Part shown: positions 11,651 to 24,836 of the stretch, piece by piece | Layout of the letters: each line of letters opens with the position of its first letter | Numbering within the stretch: the stretch's first letter is position 1 | NCBI GenBank assembly: GCA_034440615.1 | Contig: JAOTOM010002916.1 | Location: 59,982-123,981 of the forward strand | Origin: Ashinkailepas kermadecensis | Lineage: Eukaryota > Arthropoda > Thecostraca > Neolepadidae | Reading direction: 5' to 3' | DNA: 64,000 nucleotides | Program-made: the position numbers and the translations under genes | Notes under the pieces: generated by a model | Database searches by the model: none | What the model was told of the DNA's origin: nothing | What the model saw: the letters and a program-made list of their open reading frames with translations, nothing else

Positions 11651-13344
11651 TTAGAACCTAGTTGTAGGGCCTACGTAACAAGGTAGGTAGTTCAACAAAT
11701 GTATTACAACAATATGCTTGCCTTCCCTCACCTGACTTGGACGACTACATGGCTAGACCGCAGGTGCCTAGCAATTTATGGAGAATATGGATAATATTAA
11801 TGGAGAATTAATGTTGAAATGATAGCAGCGATTTGCTTTACAAAACCATTCAACTCACTATCCATAAGGCCAAAGTGCATGTACCATAGTCAAGTAATGT
11901 AATAGGTGTCTGGGAAAAAAACTTGTTATTAGGAAACCATGTATACCTCATTCAAAAACTGCTCGGAAGTACAACATAGATAGATATATTTTATACACAA
12001 TTGTCTGTGCATTCAAAAATAATTGTATGCTGCATAAACGAAATTATTCAATTTATTTCAATGAAAATGTAGTACATATCTCCTCTAAGCCTAATAAGTG
12101 TCACTGGTTACCAAGTACAATGATTACCAAACAGTTCTTTCTCTATTTCATTCATAAATGTCTTACGGCAGGCTTATTACGCAGGACGCGGTACTCACGT
12201 GCAGTTTTTTCTTTAATAGGTGCTGGGTGTGCAATAGGTGTGGTATGAGTCAGTGCATGTGAACATCTCGATCCAGATATGCTTATTTAGCTATTTACCT
12301 AATCTAGGCAAATATGCATTAGATATTTCAGTTGATTTGGTCATTGAAGAATGTGAATAAGTAGGTAGGTAGGTACCTAGGCAGGCAGGCCAGGTACCCA
12401 GGTAAGTGCCTACTATTGACATGAGCAAGCTGAGGGATTTTTTTTGCATTTGGCTTTGATAGTCAATGTGCAGTTCCAACCGAAATAAAATTAGCGGTGT
12501 GAATCCCCCGACACTAAAGTGTACGAAGTTACTCGGCATTCCAATATTACAAATACACAATACGCAGAAAATGTCATAATCTGTGTGCAAGTAGATATGC
12601 ATCCATGCATACATTATGTCCACCAAACATACGTTTCTTGAGGTATCTATTGGTGCATTTTCCTAACAAAATAGAAGTCAAGAAATATTTCAAGACACGC
12701 CTGAATCACATGCCCGTTCTGAACAACAATTGCATGCATAGTTATCCCGCTGCCTGCTATCGAAATAAAATGAAAGCAAAAAGAAAGTATGAATGCTTGT
12801 ATAAATGCAGGAAATATTACATGTTGCGGAAGCATAGGAGTAGTTTCGTCGTTAAGCTTCACGCAAGCTCAACAAATAATAACTACTGCTAAAAAATACT
12901 TCGAAGACCTACTCCGCAAATATTGCAGAGCAGGAAAAAACAGAGCAATGACTACTTCTTTGTGGTCACATCTTTTGTACTGGGATACAAAACTGCATTG
13001 CCACATACATATTTGACTCGACGGTCAATTACCGGCAAACAATCTCCATATGCAGGCAATTGAATACCTTGCTATATCATTTGGTGTTCATTGATGACAT
13101 GGTACAAGGAAGTGAATTCGAGCTTAAGTGGCTCATTCATTCTGTTTGTCACGAATAGCGTGAGACGCAACAGGCGTGAACACTCGGTATGCAACAAACA
13201 TTCGCTGTTGACGGCAATTATTCTAATAGGCTTATTCATTGGAGTGATAACATGAGGATTTGCTACCCGGCACCGCTGTCAAGGCAATAGTGATGGAATG
13301 TTCTGCTGGTTAAATCATATCATTAGAACAGTTATTTATTTGCA
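11651..13344. other. AT-rich stretch without a recognisable gene
   Basis: About 1.7 kb of AT-rich, unique-looking sequence with short frames only. A small GTAG tract lies at about 12361-12383, next to GGCAGGCAGGCC. Nothing else seen. Confidence 0.5.
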
Positions 13345-13828
<484 letters not shown>

Positions 13829-13910
13829 CGACCTGATGAATCTAAATGGATCTCTTCGTGCATGTGCATGCACACACACACGAATGCCCGCACACACACT
13901 CACGCATCTA

Positions 13911-13998
<88 letters not shown>

Positions 13999-14051
13999 GT
14001 ATATATAAATGTATATATGGATATATATACATGTATATATGTATGCATATA

Positions 14052-14134
<83 letters not shown>

Positions 14135-14217
14135 GTATGTATATTTATACATGTCATACATAACGGGTGACGACGAATTATTTGGACACTATTGTAAGTG
14201 GCGCAACATCCTTGCAT
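13829..14217. repeat. Segmental tandem duplication, copy 2 (389 bp)
   Basis: A head-to-tail copy of 13345-13828, with near-identical flanks and an AT tract about 95 bp shorter, interrupted by GGATATATATACATG. The duplication must be recent, because the non-microsatellite parts show almost no change. Confidence 0.95.
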
Positions 14218-14283
14218 TTAACTCTACGGCTATCAAATTTGGCACATGATCAGGACATCTATGACCACATTATAAGTCAAGCC

Positions 14284-14353
14284 GGCTGTCACTAGACGGC
14301 TGTCACTAGACGGCTGTCACTAGACGGCTGTCACTAGACGGCTGTCACTAGAC
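14284..14353. repeat. 14-bp tandem repeat, 5 copies
   Basis: Five exact units of GGCTGTCACTAGAC. The array ends 6 bp before the recognisable end of the decayed transposase. Confidence 0.96.
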
Positions 14354-14359
14354 GGTCGG

Positions 14360-14735
14360 ACGCGTGTACGCGCTCACCGACCTTCTTCATCATCCTTCGC
14401 CGAACTTCCTCGTCGATAAACCTGAAGACTTGACGAATGCGAGCTTCAACTGACCATCAGATGCTGCTATCCAGCCAACAGTATAGACTTCTTGCTTCGC
14501 TTGACGATTGCCCAGAAGTCCTTTATTGCGCGCAACTTGGACACGCATGCAGGGTTCTGCTCTCACCAAATGACGAGCACACCAGCGTCCTTCAACAGGT
14601 GCAGCGTCTCGTGGGCGTAACTGGCAGCCGCCAGGCCGCCAGGCAAAGGACGTATCTGCCGTGCGGCTAGTGCCCTTGTATGTAAGGCAGCAGGACCAGA
14701 CGGAGGCACTCCTGGTGGTAGAAGGTTCCCCTGTC
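14360..14735 (-). pseudogene. Decayed mariner/Tc1-type transposase, C-terminal part
   Basis: Reading the minus strand in shifting frames recovers a consistent order of blocks. TFYHQECLRLVLLPYIQGH (about 14671-14730) is followed by GLAAASYAHETLHLLKDAGV (about 14567-14640), then NPACVSKLRAIKDFWAIVKR (about 14489-14563), then ARIRQVFRFIDEEVRRRM (about 14380-14443). The order matches the second half of IS630/Tc1/mariner transposases: an N-Y-x-EC block, DLASAHYA, NPPNVPxxRPIEDFW, and a basic C-terminal tail. Two catalytic positions appear changed: Gly where the DLA aspartate sits, and Lys where the acidic residue of IEDFW sits. Stops and frame shifts are also present. Terminal inverted repeats and the N-terminal DNA-binding part were not found. 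A single-frame minus-strand ORF (14390-14872) crosses it but is mostly out of frame. Confidence 0.7.
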
Positions 14736-15179
14736 GTTAGCTCGACTGGGGCAGGTGAGAGGATCACGACACCCCTTCCGGGGAGATCGCTATCCAGGCA
14801 ATAAGCTTTGTGGGATCTTGTCGATATGTCGATGCTTGATATTTTAGAAGGCGTCTCCACCCGTGGCAACATAGCATCTTAGGTTAAACGACATCTTCCT
14901 TCCGGGTATGAAACATAACTTTTGACATTCACGATGACCTCCAATCCGAGGTTTGCAGCCATGACGCCCCGTGCTAGCTGTCGCAGCCGCTTCTTCTGCG
15001 CCTTCTCTTGGCATGGAGTACCTTGTGGGGATTTTCATATGCATGATGCCATTCTTCTTTATTATTTGTTTTCAGACATAGGCTTAAGTAGTAAAAAAAA
15101 CGCCGAGCTAACGGGGCCTGGGAGTACGCCAGGTTTGTGGCGGCTCGGTTCAGGGTACGCCACTTTACATCACTCAGCT
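14736..15179. other. Stretch without a recognisable gene
   Basis: May include more of the decayed transposase (to about 14790), but no further block is clear. Confidence 0.4.
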
Positions 15180-15245
15180 CATGAGTGCTGGTCGGTCACG
15201 TCATGCGTGTTGGTCAGCCACGTCATGAGTGTCTGTCAGCATGGC
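15180..15245. repeat. 22-bp tandem repeat, 3 copies
   Basis: Units at 15180, 15202 and 15224 share CATGAGTG-TGGTCAG-CACGT with substitutions. Confidence 0.85.
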
Positions 15246-17589
15246 TGACCATTCCTCTCTTCTCAAATATCCGTTGGGCGTCAGACGCAATGGTAGTGCA
15301 CGCACCGGGGGTGGGTTGGGTGGGGGGGGGTGGTCTTCTGTTAAAGAAGGAAAACATGTAGGTTCTTGATGCCATTCAAGAGCTGTGAAATATGCCGTGA
15401 CAAGCGCGCCCGGATACTCACTAGTGTGTGCGCAGGTAATATAGTAGCAATGTATGAAGCCCTGTGTTCATAAAATATGATGCGAAGTGCATTTATGTAA
15501 GTTAGCCTGCTTTCAAGCTTAAATTTCATTGCCACCTACACTGATATTGCACACATTGTTACCTTTCGAATAGTCTTCTGGAACTATATTCTGGTATGTA
15601 TCCACCATAGGCCGCGGGCGGCCGGTGGCGGCTCCCGCGGCTCGTCGCCGGCCGACCGCCATTCATGATATGGGTGGGCACGGAACCATTTCCTGAACGT
15701 TGATGAGCCACAACGGCAAACTTACAGGCATATTTCCACATTTGAAACGAAAGGGGTTGTGCCGGACATGATTTCCACCACTATTGGAGTTGAGAAACAC
15801 AGGTTCCCTCGATATTGTTTGAGAACTTTGCGCTCATGGACACTGAATGGAAAGAATGCATCTACAATTATGAATTTCCCGTACACAATTTTGGCGTGGC
15901 AGAGCCGATGTTGCTTGGCATTGATCAATGCTGGAACTTTCGTTTGCCATGACGCCGCTCGGTGGCTATACGGGTCCTCTGAGCAGCAAATGTCGTGGCT
16001 TGACGAGTGTCGAACCATGCCAGAACCTCAATAATGTCTGATAGCTTCATGTCAAAATGTTTTTTTTTTAAACAACAGGGTTAAATATCTTTTTAAAAAA
16101 ATGGTCGAGTACGGCATCAGGAGCTGATTTTGTGCCGGTTTATTTCTGACCGTCGGAAATTAATTCGCTAAGGTAGAACATCTGATAAACAATTTAAATT
16201 AATACAATGTGATAATCGGGCACAAATCCTGCAATTGAGTGCAAAAATGAAAGGGTTAAAACTTCATGGAAGCTATTCAAGATGATATCAAAATGTAGCA
16301 TTTTCGATTTTCGTTTAGTTAAGATCATTGGAAATTATCAATAATGCGCAGAAGCTGTATGACGCATTTCATTAGAAGAAGTTCAATGACCAATTGCTTC
16401 CATTTCACTTTAAGGGAAAAGTGACAGGGTGAAATTATTTGACAAAAAAGCGAACTACACATGACAAGAGAGCTTGACTGAAATTTGAAGTAACATATAT
16501 AAATATCATAATCACAATAATGAAATTAGGCACAATACGAAGCGAAAGGGGAAGAAGTCGTTTCGGCAATAAGTGTATTCTCCACATCCAGTAGTAGTTT
16601 TTCGATTAACCATTTCCCGATTGCTTTGCCCACGGATAAGCTAAGTTCATGGAAAACAGGAAAAAGGAAAATGATATTTATGAAATTAATGTTTTTTTTT
16701 TCAAGATGACAACATAAAGTGGCCCAAACCCGGGGAGAAATTGGCATTTGTAGGTACTATAGGTTGATCGACCCCGGGCTGAGCCCCCCCCCCCCACACA
16801 ACTGATCTTGTGATCCTACACCCCTGAAACAAGAATACCACAGGAAAAGCAGAAGTACTTTGATTTTGACTTTAGATTCTAGTAATCTAAAACAATAGAG
16901 TATATCTGGCCCCAAGTCCATCACATTTCATGTATGTATGCAATATGAGTATGCTGTGTCTGGGCATTACTTAGCTCCGTCATACCCAAGAGAATCAAAT
17001 ACATCTTCCTAATCAGCAAAGCATCCGACAGAGGAAGCTGGAGGCCCAGCTCCAGTGCACCTGGTAATCGAGTTACGCGCATTGATGTAAGACAGGTGGT
17101 ATCTTCTGCTGCCCATTAACATGATGACATTGTGGTGCTATTCCACATCGCAGGAGGGCTTCCAGTGGAAATGTCCATGTCGCTTATCTCGCTGAAGTTA
17201 CTTACTTGTGTCGAACTGGTGCTACTTCACTCCCTTGAAATGTGTATTACTTGCATATGAATATTAAGTCGTATATCCATACCTGCCTCACTACTCCTGC
17301 CATCATAACCCTGAATGATATAATTTAATGTCCTGATCAAGGCTGGATATTTCTCGCCAAACCGGGGGAGAGGGTTCAGGTCCCTATTTTCAGAACATAT
17401 TTTGAGATTGAATATGGAAAATGACAGCTTAATTTTAGCAGGGCACCAAACCAAAGTTTCGGGCCACCCGGACACATCCGGGATCTCCAGCCTTGATCCT
17501 GGTGCCTTCGCGAATAGGAGTTGATGCAATATTCGTGTGAGTGACTTAAACGTGCTCATCCAGTCCTTCGGTACCGACGGTCGGACTTA
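15246..17589. other. Stretch without a recognisable gene
   Basis: About 2.3 kb. It holds a G-run near 15325, a short GC-rich patch (15608-15660), an AT-rich middle (16030-16520) and a C-run near 16785. Frames are short and motif-free. Confidence 0.5.
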
Positions 17590-17788
17590 TTGGCTTCCGC
17601 GATTGTCCTCTATGATTGTCCTTCGTGATTATCATCCGTGATTAGCCTCCGTGGTTGGCCCCCGTAATTGTCCTTCGTGATTGTCCTCCGTGATTGGCCC
17701 CCGTGGTTGGCCCCCGTGGTTGTCCTTTATGATTGTCCTCCGTGATTGGCCTTCGCGATTGGCATTCGTGATTGTCCTTCGTGATTGT
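17590..17788. repeat. 13-bp minisatellite, left part, about 15 copies
   Basis: The consensus is GATTGTCCTCCGT with GGC and TTC variants. The 13-bp register is strict. The array is interrupted at 17789 by a LINE and resumes at about 18590. Confidence 0.92.
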
Positions 17789-18590
17789 ATTTATTTATTT
17801 CGCGATACTTGCCCTCCACGTACAGTGGCTATAATGGACAGTCTGGGTATAACTCACAAATATTTACAAAGAAGGGATATATTGGGGTCAATAGTGGTAG
17901 CAGACGCGCAGCAAACGTTCATACACCAACGTAATGCCATACCCATATCACTATCTGCACAACACACACCGTACTTGCTACACGAGCTATAAACGAGTAG
18001 TGTATAGAAGTAATAGGACAGCGATAGCCTAAAGGTGAGTTCGTGGTGTACACAGCTCTGTTGTTTAGTCTTTTGTGCGACTAGTGTTGTTCGCCTGTGC
18101 ATGTTTCTTGAAGTTTGACAGACTCGATATTTTTGTTTCAGTAGGAAGTTTGTTATAGTGGAAGACAGACGAGTAGATAAATTTCCTGCGGCCCGCCTCT
18201 CTGTGTATGGCTGGCAGGTGCAGGTGGTCGTCTGCACGTGCATAACGGTTTCGCAGGGTGGAGTTTGCAGTTATTTGACCGGCAGTGTACGTTGGCTCAC
18301 CCGTCAGAATGATCTTGTGAAGCAGAGCAAGGCCATGAAAAAGATGCAGATCAGCTGCGGTGAGGAGACCCAGCTGGTTACGGGCATCAGAAATGTAATC
18401 AAATTTCCGTAGACCCGACACGACTCTAGTGGCGAAGTTAATGATCTTGTCTAGTCTGTGGATGTTTGCTGCCGACCCGTTCCCGTAAACAGATATGCAG
18501 TAGCGGATGCTGGATATAACTAGGCTGTTGACTATAGTTAAGAGGGCACTGGTGGGCATCTTGTAGCGCAGATGGCTCAGGGCCCGAATT
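17789..18590 (-). mobile_element. 5'-truncated LINE inserted in the 13-bp array
   Basis: About 800 bp on the minus strand: the end of a LINE ORF, about 275 bp of 3' untranslated sequence, and a terminal run reading AAATAAATAAATA on the coding strand. The 13-bp minisatellite flanks both ends. This is the classic form of a 5'-truncated target-primed insertion. No convincing target-site duplication could be read, partly because the target is itself repetitive. Confidence 0.88.
18065..18590 (-). pseudogene. LINE ORF2 C-terminus
   Basis: The frame is open from the insertion edge, reading IRALSHLRYKM before the ATG at 18559, and ends in a stop at 18065. Landmarks are SSIRYCISVYGNG, HRLDKIINFATRVVSG and RKFDYISDA, typical of the region after the palm in Jockey/CR1-group reverse transcriptases (LxYCxxVYG, then RLxxxxNFAxRxxxG). 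The protein's catalytic region is absent because of 5' truncation. The remaining frame is intact, so the insertion is probably younger than the LINE at 8.6-11.6 kb. Its sequence differs from that element, so it is another family. Confidence 0.88.
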
Positions 18591-18638
18591 AATCACGTGC
18601 CTCCGTGATTGGCCTCCGTGAATGGCCGATCCGTGATT
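18590..18638. repeat. 13-bp minisatellite, right part
   Basis: About three to four units of the same GATTGGCCTCCGT-type repeat on the far side of the LINE, more degenerate than the left part. Confidence 0.85.
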
Positions 18639-19034
18639 GACACAAACCCTATAATTAATATGATTAGTGTACATTCAGAGCTGCACAAGCCAGTCATCAG
18701 AACACACAACAGCTTCCAACGGACATAAGAAGAACAAAACACTTAATGCTGGATATATTGGAGGTTCTTTGAATTATTTCTGGTTACCATAATGCTGATC
18801 TGCAGTGACCGCAGGTAGTGACTACAGGTACAACTTCCGATTCATTTTATGGGACATTTTATTCATCTTGAATATTTTGATTTTACCCCTTAGGTATAAC
18901 TGTTGATATTGCACGCGTTATTTTTTAATTCACACATCCTTCACGTATTGCCTAACCAGCTCTACTATATGTGCTTGGTCGCCATTTCGTCTATTGTCAT
19001 TCTTATGCAGTTAGTCAAGTCCGTGCCAACGTAT
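18639..19034. other. Stretch without a recognisable gene
   Basis: AT-rich unique sequence; nothing seen. Confidence 0.5.
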
Positions 19035-19246
19035 ATGACCATCAGACACCATGGCATAATCTAGAATTAGTGAGGGTCTCAGGTAACATGACCACCAGAC
19101 ATAATGACATAATCCAGAATTGTTGAGGGTGTCATGTAACATGACCAGCAGGCATCATGGTATAATCTAGAATTATTGAGGGTCTTAGGTAGCATGACGA
19201 TCCTACATTATGGTACAATTTATAATTGATTATGGTTTCAGGTGAC
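19035..19246. repeat. 53-bp tandem repeat, 4 copies
   Basis: Units start at 19035, 19088, 19141 and 19194, each exactly 53 bp. They share ATGACCA--AGACA, CATAATCTAGAATT and GAGGGTCTCAGGTAAC. The fourth unit is the most diverged. Confidence 0.95.
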
Positions 19247-20871
19247 ATGCATAACGGTTAGAACCTCTGTCGAAGGGATAGAAAACTCCAGCTTTGGTAA
19301 TGTTTAGACTTGGCCGGGCGCTGACTCGTGTGAAAATATTAGTTATTTGGCAAGATTCCAACCCAAAAGAAAGACTTCCATCGCTTAAATCCAGGGCAAA
19401 AAATGGAAATAATGAAGTGAAAGCTATCCAAGATATTATCCATTACTGTTCCTCTTTATTTCCTAGTTTCCTAGTTTGTCTGCGAGCCATCTGGAAGACC
19501 CTCGTGCGGAGGTCCGGCGGCCATGTTGATTAAGATCAGCAAATGCATTTCCGATATCGGGTTCCTGAAGTATGTTCCCTGATGCATATTTGCACGAATT
19601 CATATTAAGTGGACGAGAAGGCTTCACTCTACAACGACTAGTTTGTATTTTGCAGCTTCCCTCCCTGACGAAGGGTATTATACAAGTAGGTAGTTCCGTT
19701 CATGATGCGCGTCACAGACCACTATCGACGGAGTGGGTTGTAAATGGCGATGGCATGTACTAACATCTGCCAATGGATGGTGAGCAGCCATACGAGCAAG
19801 TCCACCCGGATACGATCGCTGATAGATGAGCCCTGCTCAAGCTGCTGCCATGGCTGGCAGCAGTTGCGTACATAACAACGCGAAGAATGTACATACTTTG
19901 CAGACACCAACATTTTCAGGAATCTTTTGTTTTGTCTCTCAATTATTGCACGATGCTGGCGAGCGGCTGCCATTATAAAGACCATGCATTCGCAGTAATT
20001 TATAAGTGGTTCGCCATGTTTGCCGTCGCCTTTCACATCTATGTGCCTATTTATGCTGGTCAAATGCACCATGGGGAAGATTCGCAGTCAAATAAGGCCA
20101 TGGTATTGCTGGGTAGCTGGGCAACAAACAGCGGAGGCAGATCGTGGCGGAGGCGCGCAAGACAGCTCATCACCATTTGCAGGCCGCAGTCATATGAACA
20201 CGATTGGATGGGCACGTCAGCTCATTGAAGAAAAATTGCGGCTGAATCAAGGTATGGGAGTATATTGCTTGCGGTACCAGGGAAACAACATCTGTTGGGT
20301 GGAGAGGGCAGGTACGCTCTGCCATTTTCGACTAAACTTCGGAGAGGGGGCATAATCTAGCATTGGAGGGCCATAATGAAATCTTTCAGGGTACATGCCG
20401 CCCCTGTCACCTCCCAAAAAAGAATAAGAAAATAATGCACAACGATAACCGTGGCCAGGAGTCTTATCGCTCAGTGCGTTACTTAGAGGTGGCGGAGGCG
20501 ACGAAATAACATGCTGTTCCAATATTTATAAACTGCTAATTGGTCATCAGGTGTGAGGACGTCTGAAATCAATGTTTTTCCCTTACGTCTCTTGAAATGC
20601 TGCCTTTTGTCGAATTTTCACCTTCCATACTTGATCTTTTCCATCCATAATTTTGAAGCAAGAATACATCGATAGTCATTAATCCAGGGAGAGGTAACTA
20701 GCCCATACCGGCAGAGCAGTCTGGTGATGGTCTCGAAATCCTATCATATTTCATAGAGCAAACAGTCCTCAGCCAGGACATTCTGCTCTGCAAAGCCCCC
20801 TGCACTACCGTGTGATACGTCAAACCTTAACGACTATGAATCCCGCCCAAGTTGTGATTAAAGGGCAGCCT
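19247..20871. other. Stretch without a recognisable gene
   Basis: About 1.6 kb of unique-looking DNA with frames up to 116 codons, none with a motif I recognise. Confidence 0.5.
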
Positions 20872-22992
20872 CCTACACCCAACCCCAGTGGACACCCAGA
20901 AAACGTCTCCACACTGAGGTGTCGGTAGCGGTGCACCCTCACTACACCCATCCCCAGTGAACACCCAGAAGACGTCTCCACACTGAGGTGTCGGTAGTGT
21001 GGCACCCTCACTACACCCATCCCCAGTGAACACCCAGAAGACGTCTCCACACTGAGGTGTCGGTAGCGGGGCACCCTCACTACACCCATCCCCAGTGAAC
21101 ACCCAGAAGATGTCTCACACTGAGGTGTCGGTAGCGGGGCACCCTCACTACACCCATCCCCAGTGAACACCCAGAAGATGTCTCACACTGAGGTGTCGGT
21201 AGCGGGGCACCCTCACTACACCCATCCCCAGTGAACACCCAGCAGACGTCTCCACACTGAGGTGTCGGTAGCGGTGCACCCTCACTACACCCATCCCCAG
21301 TGAACACCCAGAAGACGTCTCCACACTGAGGTATCGGTAGCGGGGCACCCTCACTACACCCATCCCCAGTGAACACCCAGAAGACGTCTCACACTGAGGT
21401 GTCGGTAGTGTGGCACCCTCACTACACCCAGCCCCAGTGGACACCCAGAAGACGTCTCCACACTGAGGTGTCGGTAGCGGGGCACCCTCACTACACCCAT
21501 CCCCAGTGAACACCCAGAAGATGTCTCACACTGAGGTGTCGGTAGCGGTGCACCCTCACTACACCCATCCCCAGTGAACACCCAGAAGACGTCTCCACAC
21601 TGAGGTGTTGGTAGTGTGGCACCCTCACTACACCCAGCCCCAGTGAACACCCAGAAGACGTCTCCACACTGAGGTATCGGTAGCGGGGCACCCTCACTAC
21701 ACCCAGCCCCAGTGAACACCCAGAAGACGTCTCCACCCTGAGGTGTCGGTAGCGGGGCACCCTCACTACACCCAGCCCCAGCGAACACCCAGAAGATGTC
21801 TCACACTGAGGTGTCGGTAGCGGGGCACCCTCACTACACCCATCCCCAGTGAACACCCAGAAGACGTCTCCACACTGAGGTGTCGGTAGCGGGGCACCCT
21901 CACTACACCCATCCCCAGTGAACACCCAGAAGATGTCTCACACTGAGGTGTCGGTAGCGGGGCACCCTCACTACACCCATCCCCAGTGAACACCCAGAAG
22001 ATGTCTCACACTGAGGTGTCGGTAGCGGTGCACCCTCACTACACCCATCCCCAGTGAACACCCAGAAGACGTCTCCACACTGAGGTGTCGGTAGCGGGGC
22101 ACCCTCACTACACCCATCCCCAGTGAACACCCAGAAGATGTCTCACACTGAGGTGTCGGTAGCGGGGCACCCTCACTACACCCAGCCCCAGTGAACACCC
22201 AGAAGACGTCTCCACACTGAGGTGTTGGTAGTGTGGCACCCTCACTACACCCAGCCCCAGTGAACACCCAGAAGACGTCTCCACACTGAGGTGTTGGTAG
22301 TGTGGCACCCTCACTACACCCAGCCCCAGTGAACACCCAGAAGACGTCTCCACACTGAGGTATCGGTAGCGGTGCACCCTCACTACACCCATCCCCAGTG
22401 AACACCCAGAAGATGTCTCACACTGAGGTGTCGGTAGCGGTGCACCCTCACTACACCCATCCCCAGTGAACACCCAGAAGATGTCTCACACTGAGGTGTC
22501 GGTAGCGGGGCACCCTCACTACACCCAGCCCCAGTGAACACCCAGAAGACGTCTCCACACTGAGGTGTTGGTAGTGTGGCACCCTCACTGCACCCATCCC
22601 CAGTGAACACCCAGAAGACGTCTCCACACTGAGGTGTCGGTAGTGTGGCACCCTCACTACACCCAGCCCCAGTGGACACCCAGAAGACGTCTCCACACTG
22701 AGGTGTTGGTAGTGTGGCACCCTCACTACACCCAGCCCCAGTGGACACCCAGAAGACGTCTCCACACTGAGGTGTTGGTAGTGTGGCACCCTCACTACAC
22801 CCAGCCCCAGTGGACACCCAGAAGACGTCTCCACACTGAGGTGTTGGTAGTGTGGCACTCTCACTACACCCAGCCCCAGTGAACACCCAGAAGACGTCTC
22901 CACACTGAGGTGTCGGTAGTGTGGCACCCTCACTACACCCAGCCCCAGTGAACACCCAGAAGACGTCTCCACACTGAGGTGTCGGTAGCGGA
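20872..22992. repeat. 69/68-bp satellite, 31 copies
   Basis: The unit begins CCCCAGTGAACACCCAGAAG and ends CACCCTCACTACACCCA. First copy at 20883, last at 22943. Twenty intervals are 69 bp and ten are 68 bp; the short ones lack one C in CTCCACAC (reading CTCACAC), nine of them with GATGTCTC and one with GACGTCTC. Secondary variants are AGCGGGGC, AGCGGTGC and AGTGTGGC in the middle, and ACCCAT or ACCCAG at the end. Long minus-strand frames exist only because 69 is divisible by three, and each 68-bp unit breaks them. No protein is proposed. Confidence 0.97.
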
Positions 22993-23754
22993 TCCTGTAA
23001 AAGCTGTCGGGATCGACACGTCACTACTGGGTTCAATGACACAGCGACACGCAGCGACACAGTGCACCTGGACCCCAGGGACCACCAGGGTGCCTCAGGA
23101 GGAGGTGGAGGGGGACCGAGATGGGCGCCCGAGGACTATGGCCGTCGCAGCTCATCACCGCGCGGCGGATCAGTTCGAGGATCACAGACAGCGCCACTGA
23201 TTGCCACCACACTGCGCCGCAGCTTCAAGGCACTGCGTCAGATCCGCGGCGCCAGCGCCGGGTTTGTCACCACGCGCCGTCTCCACGCCGCACCCGCTGC
23301 CGGCCGCAGCACCCATCGGGGAGGAGATGGGTCAGGGCCCCGGGCTGGATCAGTGTGGTGATCACCGGCCGAACCTGCCATCATCCCACCGTCAATATTG
23401 TGCTTGCGTCACGGCGGATGACTGATGACAGGATACGGACGCGACGGCCAGCCCGGTGATGAGTTATCGATGCCCGTATTGTCTCGCTCTCGCTCTACAG
23501 ACTCGCTGATGCGGCTGCTGCCGGCTGACTGGCCCTGACCATTGCGACTTTTGACTTCGCCATTCGCACGGTGTTCCATCGACATGGAAACCACCAAAAC
23601 CCGCTGATTTTCTTCTCGTGAAGTGGTAAAGTTGGTTTTCTCCAGAAGAATGGTTGATACCACGAGCTGGGCTAAACAATGCAATTAAGAGAAAGTTGGA
23701 GTTAGAGCTCAAATGCCTGGACACTGCGTTACCAAGCATTGCAAGGTTTTTATC
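22993..23754. other. GC-rich stretch without a recognisable gene
   Basis: About 23060-23400 is GC- and CpG-rich with three overlapping plus-strand frames and no motif. An exon or promoter cannot be excluded. Confidence 0.4.
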
Positions 23755-23992
<238 letters not shown>

Positions 23993-24252
23993 TGTCGCCC
24001 GAAGGAGGCCGTCTATCCTGCTGACCGGCCGGTGTCCATTCATCTCCGTCAGAATGTCGACTTGGCACAGCAGTTGCTGTCGCCCTCCCGGCCGCCAGCA
24101 GCCGTACCAGGATGACTCTGTTGTGACGCTTCCATGATGCACATCTTCCGCAGGACGCCGCGGCCACTGACGTGGCCGGCCGACAGAGGGGCAGACGGTG
24201 CCCCGTGTCAGGCAGCCGAGACCCCGACCAGCCGGCTCATCGCCAGCCGTTA

Positions 24253-24836
24253 GCCGACCGAGACCTCGTCCCGCCGACCGAGACCTCGTCCCGCCGACCG
24301 AGGCCTCGTCCCGCCGACCGAGACCTCGTCCCGCCGACCGAGGCCTCGTCCCGCCGACCGAGACCTCGTCCCGCCGACCGAGGCCTCGTCCCGCCGACCG
24401 AGACCTCGTCCCGCCGACTGAGGCCCCGTCCCGCTGACCGAGGCCCCGTCCAGCCGACCGAGGCCCCGTCCCGCTGACCGAGGCCCCGTCCAGCCGACCG
24501 AGGCCCCGTCCAGCCGACCGAGGCCTCGTCTCGCCAATCGAGGCCTCGTCCCGCTGACCGAGGCCCCGTCCCGCTGACCGAGGCCCCGTCCAGCCGACCG
24601 AGACCTCGTCCCGCCGACCGAGGCCTCGTCCCGCCGACTGAGGCCCCGTCCAGCCGACCGAGGCCCCGTCCAGCCGACCGAGGCCCCGTCCAGCCGACCG
24701 AGGCCCCGTCCCGCTGACCGAGGCCCCGTCCAGCCGACCGAGGCCTCGTCCCGCCGACCGAGACCTCGTCCCGCCGACCGAGGCCTCGTCCCGCCGACTG
24801 AGGCCTCGTCTCGCCAATCGAGGCCTCGTCTCGCTG
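24253..24836. repeat. 20-bp minisatellite, about 29 copies
   Basis: The unit GCCGACCGAGGCCTCGTCCC stays in perfect 20-bp register. Main variants are GAGAC/GAGGC, CTCGTC/CCCGTC and CCGCC/CAGCC/CGCTG. The sequence CGTTAGCCGACCGA occurs at both borders (24248 and about 24868). A 60-bp triple unit keeps several frames open; these are not genes. Confidence 0.97.

Noticed and set aside
22383..23060. 225-codon minus-strand frame with a 23-residue repeat
   Set aside because: It is the translation of the 69-bp satellite. It breaks wherever a 68-bp unit occurs, and identical frames exist all along the array.
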